Source: Lysinibacillus pakistanensis (lineage in GTDB: Bacteria > Bacillota > Bacilli > Bacillales_A > Planococcaceae). From it: 64,000 nucleotides of DNA. A program made the position numbers and the translations under genes. Shown here piece by piece: positions 43,985 to 54,095 of this stretch (the stretch's first letter is position 1; the number at the start of each line of letters is the position of its first letter). Below the pieces are notes generated by a model. The model did no database searches and was not told the origin of the DNA. It saw only the letters and a list, made by a program, of their open reading frames with translations. The DNA is taken from the NCBI RefSeq assembly GCF_030123245.1, contig NZ_CP126101.1, positions 4,462,501-4,526,500 of the forward strand, in the 5' to 3' direction.

Positions 43985-44926
43985 CTAGCTATCCATTAGG
44001 GTATTTTGTTTGAGATATTCCTTTTGTAAAGCCTTTTTCTGCATTGTCGCATTGAGAACTCCACCAAAAATCAATATAATACCTGTGAAATATAACCAGA
44101 GCATTAAAATAATAACTCCACCAATACTTCCATATGTAGCAGAATAATTTGCAAAATTACTAATATAAAACGAGAAAGCATACGTAACAGCTAACCAAGC
44201 AAAGGTTGAAAACAAGGCTCCTGGCCAAACGCCCATTAACCTCAAGCGCGGACTTGTATTAGGAACAAATCTGTAGATTGCCATTAATACAAGAAAAATT
44301 AATAGAGGTGGCATCGACCATCGTAACCTATGCCATATTGTTTCAAACTGCTCCTCAATACCAACAATAGAAAATAGGAAATGTCCAATTTGCTGTCCAA
44401 ATACAGGTAATAGAAGTGCTACAGCGAATACAAAAACAAGGGCTATCGTGAAAATAAGAGACAGTCCTCGATCCAGTATACTCCCCCTACTCTCTTCTGT
44501 CTCATAAGCCTTATTTAACGCTCGAATCAATGCATTAATGCCTTTGGAGGCAGACCATAATGTGCCCAATACCCCAATGGATAATAAACTACTATTACGA
44601 TTGTTTAAAATTTCGTTTAATGTATTCTCGATCAGTCTATATACTTCATCTGGCATGACATTCACTAAAAATGAATACACCTGTGTCGTTTCTAAATTTA
44701 AATATGGTAGTAAAGTGACTAGGAAAATCAGTAGTGGGAAGAAAGATAGTAAAAAGAAATAAGCCAACTGGGCAGCAAGAGCTGATATATCAACCCGTTG
44801 TAAGCGTAGTAATAAATCTTGCAGAAAGCCCCTAGAGGTCGTCATATCTACACTATCCTCATCTGGCTTAACAAATGATTTCACCACACCAATTGCTGTA
44901 TGTATGGATGTTTTATTCTTTTCCAT
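43985..44926 (-). CDS. yfkH: YihY/BrkB-family membrane protein YfkH
   Basis: A 313-residue protein with six predicted membrane helices and the family motif LAYFFLLSFFPLLIFLV near residue 60. Often mislabelled ribonuclease BN; the function is unknown. AGGAGGGG precedes the ATG. A YtxH-like gene lies 24 bases upstream on the same strand, so the two may be an operon. yfkH and yfkK are also neighbours in Bacillus subtilis. Confidence 0.85.
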   Translation of the reverse strand: MEKNKTSIHTAIGVVKSFVKPDEDSVDMTTSRGFLQDLLLRLQRVDISALAAQLAYFFLLSFFPLLIFLVTLLPYLNLETTQVYSFLVNVMPDEVYRLIENTLNEILNNRNSSLLSIGVLGTLWSASKGINALIRALNKAYETEESRGSILDRGLSLIFTIALVFVFAVALLLPVFGQQIGHFLFSIVGIEEQFETIWHRLRWSMPPLLIFLVLMAIYRFVPNTSPRLRLMGVWPGALFSTFAWLAVTYAFSFYISNFANYSATYGSIGGVIILMLWLYFTGIILIFGGVLNATMQKKALQKEYLKQNTLMDS

Positions 44927-44950
44927 ACAATTCCCCTCCTATCAGACAAG

Positions 44951-45277
44951 CTATTCTTTATGAGGTAAAGAAAAGGCTGATTTTGTATCATTAATCATTT
45001 CCTGAATTGTGGAAGGTAGCTCCTTAAATTCATCCACTTTTTCAGCTATTGTGTTGACATTTTCTGATACACTTTCACAAAGTACTTTAGCTGCCAATAC
45101 CTTTTCCTCAACTAAAACCTGTAATTCATCGCGATTAGCCGCATAATACGAAATCGCTTCCTTCATCTTTTGTGTAGTAGCTATTGTTTTTTCGCGAGTA
45201 GTACGATCAAGCATACTTAACGCAGCACCAACTACTGCACCTGCTACAACAGAAATTAATAATTTACTTTGACCCAT
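44951..45277 (-). CDS. YtxH-like small protein
   Basis: A 108-residue protein with an N-terminal membrane or signal-anchor helix containing small residues (LLISVVAGAVVGAALSML) and a long amphipathic helical tail, the layout of YtxH/gas-vesicle-like general stress proteins. Function unknown. GGGGG precedes the ATG. It lies directly upstream of yfkH. Confidence 0.7.
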   Translation of the reverse strand: MGQSKLLISVVAGAVVGAALSMLDRTTREKTIATTQKMKEAISYYAANRDELQVLVEEKVLAAKVLCESVSENVNTIAEKVDEFKELPSTIQEMINDTKSAFSLPHKE

Positions 45278-45571
45278 AATAAAAACCCCCTGCGTTTGTG
45301 TAAATGTATATTCCCTAAAATTTCTTCAGTAAACAATAAACAAGCTTACAGCCATTATCTAGAATTGATTTTCATTCCCACTAAGCATTTTCCTTAGATG
45401 CATTCAGCTTCATAATCACCTTATCCTACTCCTTAGAGCCAATAAACGACTTACTGCCCTTATTCTACCCAATAACAGTCTATTTTTAAAGCAATGCCCA
45501 AATACAGTGTTGACATTTTTTTTATTCAATGAAATGATATGTGCGAGGATGACGAAAGGAAGGTTTCAAAA
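45278..45571. other. Divergent intergenic region before yfkK
   Basis: About 290 bases with no gene. It contains the yfkK promoter at its right end and a weak Fur-like TGATTTTCATT near 45368. Nothing else was recognised. Confidence 0.5.
45510..45538 (+). promoter_or_regulatory. Probable yfkK promoter
   Basis: TTGACA (45510-45515), a 17-bp spacer and AATGAT (45533-45538). The -35 is perfect and the -10 weak. Confidence 0.5.
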
Positions 45572-45793
45572 ATGGATTTATCGGTACCGTCAAAAGAGAA
45601 CGTTATTTATATGGTTGACCAAATGAAAGACAAGCTACGTATGGTAAATGTTGATGCCATGAAATCAGAAAACTTTGATGAAGCAAATTATGAAGACTTA
45701 GTTTATTTATACGAAATGGTGATGAAACGGGAATCCTTTAGCCCAAGTGAGATGCAGGCAATTGTTGCTGAATTAGGATCGTTACGCAAATAA
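45572..45793 (+). CDS. yfkK: YfkK, DUF1128 protein
   Basis: A 73-residue helical protein with the DUF1128 pattern ([41 protein letters not shown]). Function unknown. I place the start at the ATG at 45572, after GGAAGG; the frame is open further upstream without a ribosome site. Confidence 0.85.
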   Translation: MDLSVPSKENVIYMVDQMKDKLRMVNVDAMKSENFDEANYEDLVYLYEMVMKRESFSPSEMQAIVAELGSLRK

Positions 45794-45807
45794 TAATTTT
45801 TAGAGAG

Positions 45808-45854
45808 AAAAAGCTATTAGCAAAGGACCAAAGCCTTTTGCCAATAGCTTTTTT
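45808..45854. terminator. Bidirectional terminator of yfkK and motB
   Basis: AAAAAGCTATTAGCAAAGG pairs with CCTTTTGCCAATAGCTTTTTT (written as two arms), with A and T flanks between convergent genes. Confidence 0.88.
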
Positions 45855-46628
45855 CTAATGTGTACTTTTTGCTTCTGAACCATCCTCAGTAACAAATGGT
45901 AATATTAATACTTCAACTCGGCGGTTTTTCGCACGCCCTTCTGCAGTATCATTTGGCGCAATAGCTCTGTTTTCGCCGTAGCCTTTAAAACTGAAATTTG
46001 TAGGATCTAACTTCGAATTGCTGATCAGTAAAATATTAAGGAAGTTTATTGCTCGCATTCCCGATAATTCAAAGTTAGAGGAGAAGGCAGGTCCAGCTGG
46101 AACATTATCAGTATGACCAGTAATAACTATATTACGCGCTGGATCCGATACTAATACGTCCGCAAGCTCCTTAGCAATCGGTTTATATTCTGGTTTAATG
46201 GTTGCTTTACCTGAATCGAATAGTATACTATCACGAATTGTTACAAGCAGACCTTCATCCGTCATTTCTGTTGCAAATTGACCTTCCATCTCATGAACAG
46301 CAATAAAATTTTCAACACTATCTTTAATTTCCGCTAGCTCCTGCTGATCCTTTAAATAGGCAGAATTCTGTTGTATTTGTTGTGGCGTTTTATCACTTTC
46401 TGCATTCGGAGTTTCTACTGGCGAAGGCTGCTCTAAAAAGCTTGTACCGCCATCGAATACCTGATTAAAAACTGCTGACATTCTTTGCAATTTCTCTTGA
46501 TCTACGGAACTTGATGCAAATAGTATGATAAACACAGCTAATAGCAGCGTTAAAATATCTGCATATGGTACTAACCAGGACTCATCAATATGATCCTCAT
46601 GCTTTTTTTTCTTAGCTTTCTTTGCCAA
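45855..46628 (-). CDS. motB: MotB, flagellar stator protein
   Basis: A 257-residue stator protein. A single membrane helix (about 20-42) carries the ion-binding aspartate D24 in VPYADILTLLL, at the same position as Bacillus subtilis MotB, followed by a plug/linker and an OmpA-like peptidoglycan-binding domain (about 120-245, with TGHTDNVP). The proposed start is TTG at 46628, after GGGTGG within the end of motA; a longer frame begins at 46649. The many small residues and the sequence around D24 look proton-type (MotAB), not MotPS, but coupling ion is inferred. Confidence 0.88.
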   Translation of the reverse strand: MAKKAKKKKHEDHIDESWLVPYADILTLLLAVFIILFASSSVDQEKLQRMSAVFNQVFDGGTSFLEQPSPVETPNAESDKTPQQIQQNSAYLKDQQELAEIKDSVENFIAVHEMEGQFATEMTDEGLLVTIRDSILFDSGKATIKPEYKPIAKELADVLVSDPARNIVITGHTDNVPAGPAFSSNFELSGMRAINFLNILLISNSKLDPTNFSFKGYGENRAIAPNDTAEGRAKNRRVEVLILPFVTEDGSEAKSTH

Positions 46629-47415
46629 GGCCACCCGCCCCGCTTTCACCCGAAATTTGACGACGTTCTTCCATCGTTAAATAAGAAGCAAGTTTTTGTT
46701 CAATAACACGTGGAGCCTCCCCTTCTAAAACCGAAAGAATCCCCTCAATCATCATTCTTTTTTGCTTAACTTCTACAGCAGATTTACGTTTAAGCTTATT
46801 TGCAAATGGATGCCATAAAACATAACCTGTAAAAATACCTAATAATGTAGCCATGAAGGCAGCGGAAATAGCGTGCCCCAGCTTTTCGATATCATTCATA
46901 TCTGCGAGTGCGGCGATTAACCCTACTACCGCACCAAGTACCCCTAAAGTCGGGGCATATGTACCTGCTTGAGTAAAAATTGCAGAACCACTAGCATGAC
47001 GTTCTTCCATTGCTTCAACCTCTTCCGTTAAAACATCACGGATATAGTCAGCATTTTGCCCATCAATTGCTAATGTAAGCCCATTTTTCAAAAATGGATC
47101 TTCAATCTCTGAAGCCTTACTTTCGAGTGCCAATAATCCTTCACGACGAGCTAAATCTGCCCATTGTGAAAACATCTTAATAATCTCTATATCATCCGCT
47201 AATTTAGTTTCTTTAAAAAGAATTTTAAATAGCTTTGGTACTCGCTTCAATTCCTTCATAGGGAAGGCGATTGTTACAGCGGAAATAGTACCGAAGATGA
47301 TAATTAGAATGGCTGCTGGGTTATAAAACGCACTTAAGCTTACTCCCTTTAGCACCATCCCTGTTAATAGCGCTATAAACGCAAGTATTAACCCTACAAT
47401 CGACGATATATCCAT
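46612..47415 (-). CDS. motA: MotA, flagellar stator protein
   Basis: A 267-residue protein with four membrane helices. The cytoplasmic loop has conserved charged residues and the third helix contains PTLGVLGAVVGL with the essential proline. It forms the stator with MotB. The ATG at 47415 has GGAGG seven bases before; the longer frame is spurious. It overlaps motB by 17 bases. I found no sigma-D promoter (TAAA...GCCGATAT) in the 190 bases upstream. Confidence 0.9.
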   Translation of the reverse strand: MDISSIVGLILAFIALLTGMVLKGVSLSAFYNPAAILIIIFGTISAVTIAFPMKELKRVPKLFKILFKETKLADDIEIIKMFSQWADLARREGLLALESKASEIEDPFLKNGLTLAIDGQNADYIRDVLTEEVEAMEERHASGSAIFTQAGTYAPTLGVLGAVVGLIAALADMNDIEKLGHAISAAFMATLLGIFTGYVLWHPFANKLKRKSAVEVKQKRMMIEGILSVLEGEAPRVIEQKLASYLTMEERRQISGESGAGGLGKES

Positions 47416-47609
47416 TCTAGAACCTCCAAATCTACTATTAATGTTATTTTCGTCTATTTTCCATATTTTTAAATATATAATATAGTATAAATGTATTTCA
47501 CTAATTTTTCGATGTAATAAATGCTTTTTATTCACTTTAAAGTCATATTTGATTATATTGAATTAAGAATAGTACACTAAATTGTCTTTTTTAGGAAGGA
47601 GCTAAGAAT

Positions 47610-48845
47610 TTGTTATCATCTTTTAACACAAAATTACTAAAATATGCCGAATTAGCTGTGAAAGTAGGAGTAAATATCCAAAAAAATCAGTACCTCTATA
47701 TAAGCTGTTCGACCGATAATTTAAAACTAGCACAAATAATTACTAAATCAGCCTATGAAAATGGTGCAAAACAGGTATTTGTTGATTTATCTGACGATGA
47801 GCTTGTACGTACTCGCTACGAAAAGGCCCCAAAAGACTCATTTGATTTTTTCCCACCATGGAAAGTACAGGAGCGCGAATGGCTTGCAGAGAACGGGGCT
47901 GCCTTTTTAAGCATTACTTCTCATAATCCCGACTTATTAAAGGGTATCGAGCACAAAAGAATTATGAATTTCCAAAAAGCCTCAGGAAAAGCATTAGCTA
48001 ATTATTATAGTTGGTTACAGGCAGATAAATTCAGTTGGACAGTTATTGCCGCTCCCTCAAAACAATGGGCAGCAAAGGTATTTCCTCATTTGTCAGAAGA
48101 CCAACAAATGAATGCTCTATGGGAAGCGATTTTTGACGCTACACGTATCAATCTCGAAGATCCAGTTGCTGCTTGGTTAGAGCATGATCAGCAATTACAT
48201 AGCAAAGCTGATTATCTAACTAGCAAACAATATAAAGCGTTGCACTATTTGGCGCCAGGCACAGATTTGACGATTGACTTACCGTCAAAGCATGTATGGA
48301 CGGGCGGAAGTAGTGAAAACATACAAGGGCAAACTTTTATGGCAAATATGCCGACTGAGGAAATTTTTACTGCACCTCTTAAAACAGGTGTAAACGGTTA
48401 TGTATCAAGTACAAAGCCTTTGAGCTATGGCGGAAATATTATTAATAATTTCAAGCTAACATTCAAGGATGGCCGAATTGTTGACATAGAAGCTGAACAG
48501 GGCAAGGAAATTTTAACCTCTCTTATCGAAACAGATGAGGGTGCACATTATCTTGGTGAAATAGCATTAGTGGCACATAAATCACCTATTTCACAATCTG
48601 GTTTATTATTTTACAATACATTATTCGATGAAAATGCCTCTAATCATTTAGCTATAGGTAATGCCTATGCCTTTTGCATTGAGGGCGGCAAAGAAATGTC
48701 CTCTGAAGAATTACTTGCAAAGGGACTTAATCATAGTTTGACACATGTGGACTTTATGATTGGCTCTGAGCAAATGAATATAGATGGTATCACTAAGGAT
48801 GAACAAAAAGAACCTATTTTCCACAATGGTAACTGGGCAATTTAA
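47610..48845 (+). CDS. ampS: M29 aminopeptidase, AmpS/PepS
   Basis: A 411-residue metallo-aminopeptidase of family M29 (thermophilic aminopeptidase type), which releases N-terminal residues from peptides. Conserved segments include NVW/HVWTGGSSENIQG..FMANMPTEEIFTAP (about 230-260), DEGAHYLGEIALV, LFDENASNHLAIG and HVDFMIGS, carrying the cobalt/zinc ligands. The start is TTG, eight bases after AAGGAG. It is divergent from motAB. Confidence 0.9.
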   Translation: MLSSFNTKLLKYAELAVKVGVNIQKNQYLYISCSTDNLKLAQIITKSAYENGAKQVFVDLSDDELVRTRYEKAPKDSFDFFPPWKVQEREWLAENGAAFLSITSHNPDLLKGIEHKRIMNFQKASGKALANYYSWLQADKFSWTVIAAPSKQWAAKVFPHLSEDQQMNALWEAIFDATRINLEDPVAAWLEHDQQLHSKADYLTSKQYKALHYLAPGTDLTIDLPSKHVWTGGSSENIQGQTFMANMPTEEIFTAPLKTGVNGYVSSTKPLSYGGNIINNFKLTFKDGRIVDIEAEQGKEILTSLIETDEGAHYLGEIALVAHKSPISQSGLLFYNTLFDENASNHLAIGNAYAFCIEGGKEMSSEELLAKGLNHSLTHVDFMIGSEQMNIDGITKDEQKEPIFHNGNWAI

Positions 48846-48985
48846 GTAATTCATTCCTACTAATTTTTTTCTAGGCAAGGTATGTTATTGATGTCATAAA
48901 TTATCCTTAGATTTTCCTAGTAACCTATTGTATAATTAATTTAGATAATATACTTGATTATTTCTAGTAAGGAGGAACTTTTATC

Positions 48986-49120
48986 ATGTTTTTAACGACT
49001 GTACTAGGCTTTTCAGCCGTTTTATTAATTGCTACAGGATTCTTCATCCATTATCTACAAGTTGGTTTAGATTCTAAATCTTCAGTAACTGTAGATCCAA
49101 AACCAAAAGAAAAATATTAA
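48986..49120 (+). CDS. 44-residue single-pass membrane protein
   Basis: A short gene with AAGGAGG at good distance from its ATG and a strong terminator 8 bases after its stop, so it is very likely real. One membrane helix (about 4-26, FLTTVLGFSAVLLIATGFF) is followed by a polar tail ending PKPKEKY. Similar short proteins are scattered in Bacillales. Function unknown. Confidence 0.75.
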   Translation: MFLTTVLGFSAVLLIATGFFIHYLQVGLDSKSSVTVDPKPKEKY

Positions 49121-49126
49121 TATCAT

Positions 49127-49159
49127 AAAAAACAGCTACATTCTAGTAGCTGTTTTTTT
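49127..49159 (+). terminator. Terminator of the 44-residue protein gene
   Basis: AAAAACAGCTAC (49128-49139) pairs with GTAGCTGTTTTT around a 6-base loop. Confidence 0.9.
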
Positions 49160-49298
49160 ATGAACGTTTCTTTCGATTCGCTAAATAATTTACTAAACTT
49201 CTTTCTTTTTCGTAAAAATTGCGTGAATATTGTCATTATTATTTGCATATTTAAAGATTTGCTCTAAAATATTTTTGTAGGGAAGGGAGCAAACTTTC

Positions 49299-49868
49299 AT
49301 GACAATGTTACAAGATATTCTAAAATTTAATGTAGATTTTGTTCAAGAAAAAAAATATGAGCCTTTTATTACAACTAAGTATCCTGATAAACGCATCGTT
49401 GTCTTATCTTGTATGGATACTCGTCTTGTAGAGCTATTACCTAAAGCGATGAATTTACGCAATGGTGATGTAAAAATCGTTAAAAGTGCAGGCGCATTAG
49501 TTAGTCATCCTTTTGGTGCAATTATGCGTAGTTTACTTGTAGCGGTTTATGAGCTACAAGCAGATGAGGTGTACGTTGTTGGGCATTATGACTGTGGTAT
49601 GAGTGCAGTTGATCCTGAAGCAATGCTTAGCAAAATGGTGAATCGCGGAATTAGCCCAGAAACTATTAAGATGATGGAATACTCTGGTCTAGATTTAAAG
49701 GAATTTTTACGAGGCTTTGGCGACGTAGCGACAAGTGTAAAGAAAAGTGTTGATACTATTCGCAATCACCCTTTAATGGTGAAGGATGTTCCTGTCCATG
49801 GATTAGTCATTGATCCAAATACAGGTCGACTTGATTTAATCGAAGATGGTAGTCTTTATCAAGGCTAA
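49299..49868 (+). CDS. ytiB: Beta-class carbonic anhydrase YtiB
   Basis: A 189-residue beta-carbonic anhydrase that hydrates CO2 to bicarbonate. Zinc ligands and catalytic pair are C38, D40 and R42 in SCMDTR, and H96 and C99 in GHYDCG. Length agrees with Bacillus YtiB (187 residues). GGGAAGGGAG precedes the ATG. Confidence 0.9.
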   Translation: MTMLQDILKFNVDFVQEKKYEPFITTKYPDKRIVVLSCMDTRLVELLPKAMNLRNGDVKIVKSAGALVSHPFGAIMRSLLVAVYELQADEVYVVGHYDCGMSAVDPEAMLSKMVNRGISPETIKMMEYSGLDLKEFLRGFGDVATSVKKSVDTIRNHPLMVKDVPVHGLVIDPNTGRLDLIEDGSLYQG

Positions 49869-49916
49869 ACACCATTCTGACATCCAAGCAAAGAATCAAT
49901 AGTCAATGCAGATAAA

Positions 49917-49953
49917 AAGAGTCTATCCTTCATTGTTTGAAAGATAGACTCTT
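49917..49953. terminator. Bidirectional terminator of ytiB and the GNAT gene
   Basis: AAGAGTCTATC (49917-49927) pairs with GATAGACTCTT (49943-49953); the minus strand continues into TTTTT. Confidence 0.85.
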
Positions 49954-49956
49954 CTC

Positions 49957-50499
49957 TTATTCATCCTCTAAACAGGCATACATGTAATGATCTACCCATT
50001 GACCATTAATATACAAAAGCTTCCTTAATAATCCCTCACGGTGAAATCCTGATTTTTCCAGCACTCGAATAGAAGCATTATTTTGTGTTGACACATAGGC
50101 CTCTACACGATGTAAGCCTATTTGGTCAAACGCAAAACGTACGACCATTTTAACAGCCTCTGTTACAATCCCTTTCCCAATATAAATCTCATCCATCGCA
50201 TAGCCAACAAAAGCACTTGAGTAAGGTAATCGTTTGACTGCGTAAAGCGCAATATGCCCAATTAAATTATTAGTACCTAGCTCGTAAATACCAAAAGTAA
50301 ATTCTCTTTTCGAATCCATTAAGTATAGGCTTTCTTGAATTTTTTTATATTGAGCATCAACTGTATAATATTCAGGTCGTTGTAACGGCTCGTATGTAGA
50401 CCAAAAGTATTTATTACGACTTACGAGACCAGTTAAACTTTGTGCATCTTTTTCTTGGAATGTGCGAATGTAGCATTTCTCTCCTTGAATTGATACCAC
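49957..50499 (-). CDS. GNAT acetyltransferase, RimJ/RimL type
   Basis: A 180-residue N-acetyltransferase of the RimJ/RimL group. It has YIGKGIVTEAV (about 108-118), the acetyl-CoA loop, and NNASIRVLEKSGF (about 141-153), the typical C-terminal motif. The target amine is unknown. The start is uncertain: GTG at 50499 with GGGTGG four bases upstream gives the usual family length, while an ATG at 50544 would add 15 residues. Confidence 0.82.
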   Translation of the reverse strand: MVSIQGEKCYIRTFQEKDAQSLTGLVSRNKYFWSTYEPLQRPEYYTVDAQYKKIQESLYLMDSKREFTFGIYELGTNNLIGHIALYAVKRLPYSSAFVGYAMDEIYIGKGIVTEAVKMVVRFAFDQIGLHRVEAYVSTQNNASIRVLEKSGFHREGLLRKLLYINGQWVDHYMYACLEDE

Positions 50500-50622
50500 A
50501 TTTCCACCCTTTTTCCTTAATAAATTCCAAATTTTAAGCACCATTTCTCCACACTAGCCTTCCGATAATTGTCTTACTTGGTACATGCTCTACTCAAAAA
50601 TAAGTTAGTCACTTTATTGTAT

Positions 50623-50677
50623 GTAAAAAAAGATGCTGCTACAACTAAAACAGCTCGTCTTGTTTGCACAGCATCTT
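50623..50677 (-). terminator. Terminator of the PPK2 gene
   Basis: AAGATGCTG (50630-50638) pairs with CAGCATCTT (50669-50677) around a 30-base structured loop; the minus strand ends in TTTTTTT. Confidence 0.78.
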
Positions 50678-50684
50678 ACCATTA

Positions 50685-51509
50685 TTATTTTGTTTTCTTC
50701 TTTTTCGATTTATCATTTAGTATTTCAAGGCTTGAAGATTCCTCATCTTCTAACTGAGCCTTGTCTAAAACATTTGTTAAATGAAGGCCCCGCTTTTGTG
50801 CTTCTCGTTCAATATGCGCGATTGTTTCTTGAAGCACCTGCACACGTGCATATTTTTTATCGTCTCCTGCAACTAAAATCCATGGCGCATTCTTTTTGTC
50901 TGTTTTCTCAAACATATCATTCGCTGCTTCTACATACTGAGGCGTCTTTTCGCGATTACGCCAATCTTCTTCTGTTAATTTCCAAGACTTATAAGGGTTT
51001 TGCTCACGTTCAGTAAAACGTTTGAGCTGCTCTTCATCTGAGACATGAAGCCAAAACTTAATAATTATGTAATCCCCTGCCGTTAAGATCTTTTCAAAGT
51101 TATTAATTTCCTCATAAGCTCGAGACCATTCATCCTTTGTTGCAAAGCCTTCAATTCGTTCCACTAAAACTCGTCCATACCAGGAACGATCAAAAATAGC
51201 GATTTGCCCATGCTGTGGAAGCTTTCTCCAAAATCGCTGTAAATAGTTGTAGCGTAGTTCATGGGGCTGAGGAGCAGAAATCGGATGTACCACATAGCCT
51301 CGCGGATCAACACGTTCAATTAGACGTTTGATGGCCCCTCCCTTACCTGCTGCATCCATACCTTCAAATACTAAAATTAGCCCAATTTTATTTTTTAATA
51401 AAAATTGTTGTGCATTTAACATTTCATATTGGAGTACTTTTAATTTCTTTTTATACATTTTTTTATCGAGTTCAATAGATAAATCTAAATCGGTTAAATT
51501 TTGAGCCAT
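50685..51509 (-). CDS. PPK2-family polyphosphate:nucleotide phosphotransferase
   Basis: A 274-residue PPK2. Walker A is GMDAAGKGG (about 50-58), Walker B is FDRSWYGRVLVERIEG and the lid contains the RFTEREQNPYKSWK stretch. PPK2 enzymes transfer phosphate between polyphosphate and nucleoside mono- or diphosphates; the class cannot be set with confidence by eye. The C-terminal tail is very Lys-rich (NDKSKKKKTK). GGAG precedes the ATG. Confidence 0.88.
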   Translation of the reverse strand: MAQNLTDLDLSIELDKKMYKKKLKVLQYEMLNAQQFLLKNKIGLILVFEGMDAAGKGGAIKRLIERVDPRGYVVHPISAPQPHELRYNYLQRFWRKLPQHGQIAIFDRSWYGRVLVERIEGFATKDEWSRAYEEINNFEKILTAGDYIIIKFWLHVSDEEQLKRFTEREQNPYKSWKLTEEDWRNREKTPQYVEAANDMFEKTDKKNAPWILVAGDDKKYARVQVLQETIAHIEREAQKRGLHLTNVLDKAQLEDEESSSLEILNDKSKKKKTK

Positions 51510-51707
51510 TAAATTTCACTCCTTCTATTTGGATTAATCCTATTGTACTAAAGAAACATTTAGATGCCTATACAAATGGTAAATTGTAGATAATTTTAGC
51601 AAAACAACGCGATACATTGTTGGGAATTTCCGTTATAATGGGAAGAGTGCAGTCCTATACTTATTTGTCTTTTCCCTATACAATTTAATATGAAGGGAGA
51701 GGAAAAC

Positions 51708-52421
51708 ATGCCTCAATTTTTTTTGATGACAATCACTTATATTGTCTCAGTCATCCTAACCTTTTCATCCTTTTTCATGAAAATAAATGGTCAATCTTCG
51801 TTAGACATCTCTAATCGTTTTCCTGTTGTATTTGCACCTTTTAATGTCAGTCATGTAATTTGGATCGTCATTTATATGTTACTTGGTTATTGGTTAGTCA
51901 TGAATTTTAAAAAGACAACAATTAAACAGACTGTTCTTTTTAGCAGCATATGTATATTGCAGATTTCCACGGTAATCGTGTGGCATCAGGAGTTATTTAT
52001 CGCATCTCTTGGCAGTACATTACTTTTAGTCTTCTGTTTGTTTTCGCTGTACAATACATATCCTCTTTGCGACAAGTCATTGACAGGACGCATCCCTTTC
52101 TCTATTTACTATGCATGGTCGACATTTATGTTGATGACAGATACAAGCTTTACATTAACAGCTTATGGATGGAACGGCTTTGGTCTTAGCAATCCTCTAT
52201 GGGCAGTCATTTTATTGACAGTTGGTGTTGCCATCGCATTACATATGCGCTTCCATCATTTCGATATTATGTATCCATCTGTTTTTATTTGGGCTTATAT
52301 TGGAATCGCGTTACATAATGGTTTTGAAGAGCTACTTGTAACAACAGCTGCTTTATTTTTATGTGGTGTACTATTAGTCGGTATACTTTTCATAAAAAAA
52401 AATCCTGCCCCCCAAAAATAA
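51708..52421 (+). CDS. TspO/MBR-type tryptophan-rich sensory membrane protein
   Basis: A 237-residue protein with about seven membrane helices. FAPFNVSHVIWIVIYMLLGY (about 45-64) and IPFSIYYAWSTFMLMTDTS (about 128-146) match the TspO-like tryptophan-rich sensory family; members bind porphyrins or similar ligands, though function in Bacillales is unclear. The ATG at 51708 follows GGGAGAGG; the frame opens 18 bases earlier. Its stop lies in the loop of the shared terminator. Confidence 0.75.
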   Translation: MPQFFLMTITYIVSVILTFSSFFMKINGQSSLDISNRFPVVFAPFNVSHVIWIVIYMLLGYWLVMNFKKTTIKQTVLFSSICILQISTVIVWHQELFIASLGSTLLLVFCLFSLYNTYPLCDKSLTGRIPFSIYYAWSTFMLMTDTSFTLTAYGWNGFGLSNPLWAVILLTVGVAIALHMRFHHFDIMYPSVFIWAYIGIALHNGFEELLVTTAALFLCGVLLVGILFIKKNPAPQK

Positions 52422-52440
52422 TTGGGTAGCAGGATTTTTA
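52394..52440. terminator. Bidirectional terminator of the TspO-like gene and map
   Basis: AAAATCCTGC...CCCAA pairs with TTGGG...GCAGGATTTT, with A and T runs on the outside. It overlaps the TspO-like stop codon. Confidence 0.88.
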
Positions 52441-53196
<756 letters not shown>

Positions 53197-53366
53197 TTAT
53201 AACGTCCCTTTCATCTAATATCTACACTTTAATATAACATAACTTGTTTGACATAAAACGCTAAACGCTTTAAATATTGTATGCCCTCATAAATTGCAAA
53301 GTGCTGAAATGTAACAATATTTCTACAGCGAGTAAAACTTATAATAGCCAAATCCTAAATACGATA

Positions 53367-53394
53367 CAAAAAACCCTCCACTACTGTGAAGGGT
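53367..53394 (-). terminator. Terminator of thiT
   Basis: A 9-bp stem with one mismatch (ACCCTCCAC, 53373-53381; GTGAAGGGT, 53386-53394) and a 4-base loop is followed by TTTTTTG on the minus strand. Confidence 0.85.
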
Positions 53395-53401
53395 AGAGTA
53401 T

Positions 53402-53962
53402 TTATGATTTTCGTTGCATTAATTGTGGTGCTGCTGTAAATAATAGAACACCGACAATGGCAGTTAAAACTGTTGCTGGTAGCATATATGTTCCATTATA
53501 AATGATTGAATAAATCCATGCATTTTGATCGCCAGCATACTCTGAGAAAAATACTGCGCCAGCAACGGTATGTGCTGCATAGCGTAAAAAACCTGCCAAT
53601 ACAGTTCCTACAATAATATATAGCGCCATTTTCGTTTTGTTTAGATTATTTGCAGCCTCAAGCACTGGTCGACGTACAATTGCGACCAAGCCGACTACCG
53701 TAAAGGCAACGCCATAATCGAGTAAGCCCTGAAGCCAATGTACAATTGTAGGACCAAACATTGTTTGCATAACACCAATAAGAAAGCCCGTTGTCAGTCC
53801 AGGCAAAAGCCCCCAACGGAAGGCTATTAAAATTATTGGTACCATCACTAGACTAACAGAGCCACCTTGTGCCCATACTTTAAAGGAAATCTGATCTAGC
53901 ACAAGACCAATTGCTGCAAATATCGCAATCTCCACAAGCATTAAAAGTCTTTTTTTGTCCAT
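53402..53962 (-). CDS. thiT: ThiT, ECF-type thiamine transporter S component
   Basis: A 186-residue membrane protein with six helices, the substrate-binding S component of an energy-coupling-factor importer for thiamine. Trp and aromatic residues in FKVWAQGGSVSLVMVPI and the VHWLQGLLDYG segment fit ThiT (YuaJ). The energising ECF ATPase and T component are elsewhere. GGAG precedes the ATG. A TPP riboswitch lies upstream, so expression should fall when thiamine pyrophosphate is plentiful. Confidence 0.9.
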   Translation of the reverse strand: MDKKRLLMLVEIAIFAAIGLVLDQISFKVWAQGGSVSLVMVPIILIAFRWGLLPGLTTGFLIGVMQTMFGPTIVHWLQGLLDYGVAFTVVGLVAIVRRPVLEAANNLNKTKMALYIIVGTVLAGFLRYAAHTVAGAVFFSEYAGDQNAWIYSIIYNGTYMLPATVLTAIVGVLLFTAAPQLMQRKS

Positions 53963-54041
53963 TTTATTCTCTCCTTTGTTCCGATGTAGGATACAAGAGC
54001 AGGAATAGAAATCAAATTACTTTTTGACTCTATCTGGCAAA

Positions 54042-54095
54042 AAAAAAACAATGCCAGGACAGAGCCTCACATCGTACAAGTGTCGGTTTCTATCC
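54042..54095 (-). terminator. Riboswitch expression platform
   Basis: On the minus strand, GGATAGA (54089-54095) can pair with TCTGTCC (54057-54063; one G-U pair), followed after a few bases by ten T residues. The left arm shares two bases with the aptamer P1 strand (54094-54098), so P1 and terminator compete only at their edge; the exact switch is inferred. Confidence 0.55.
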
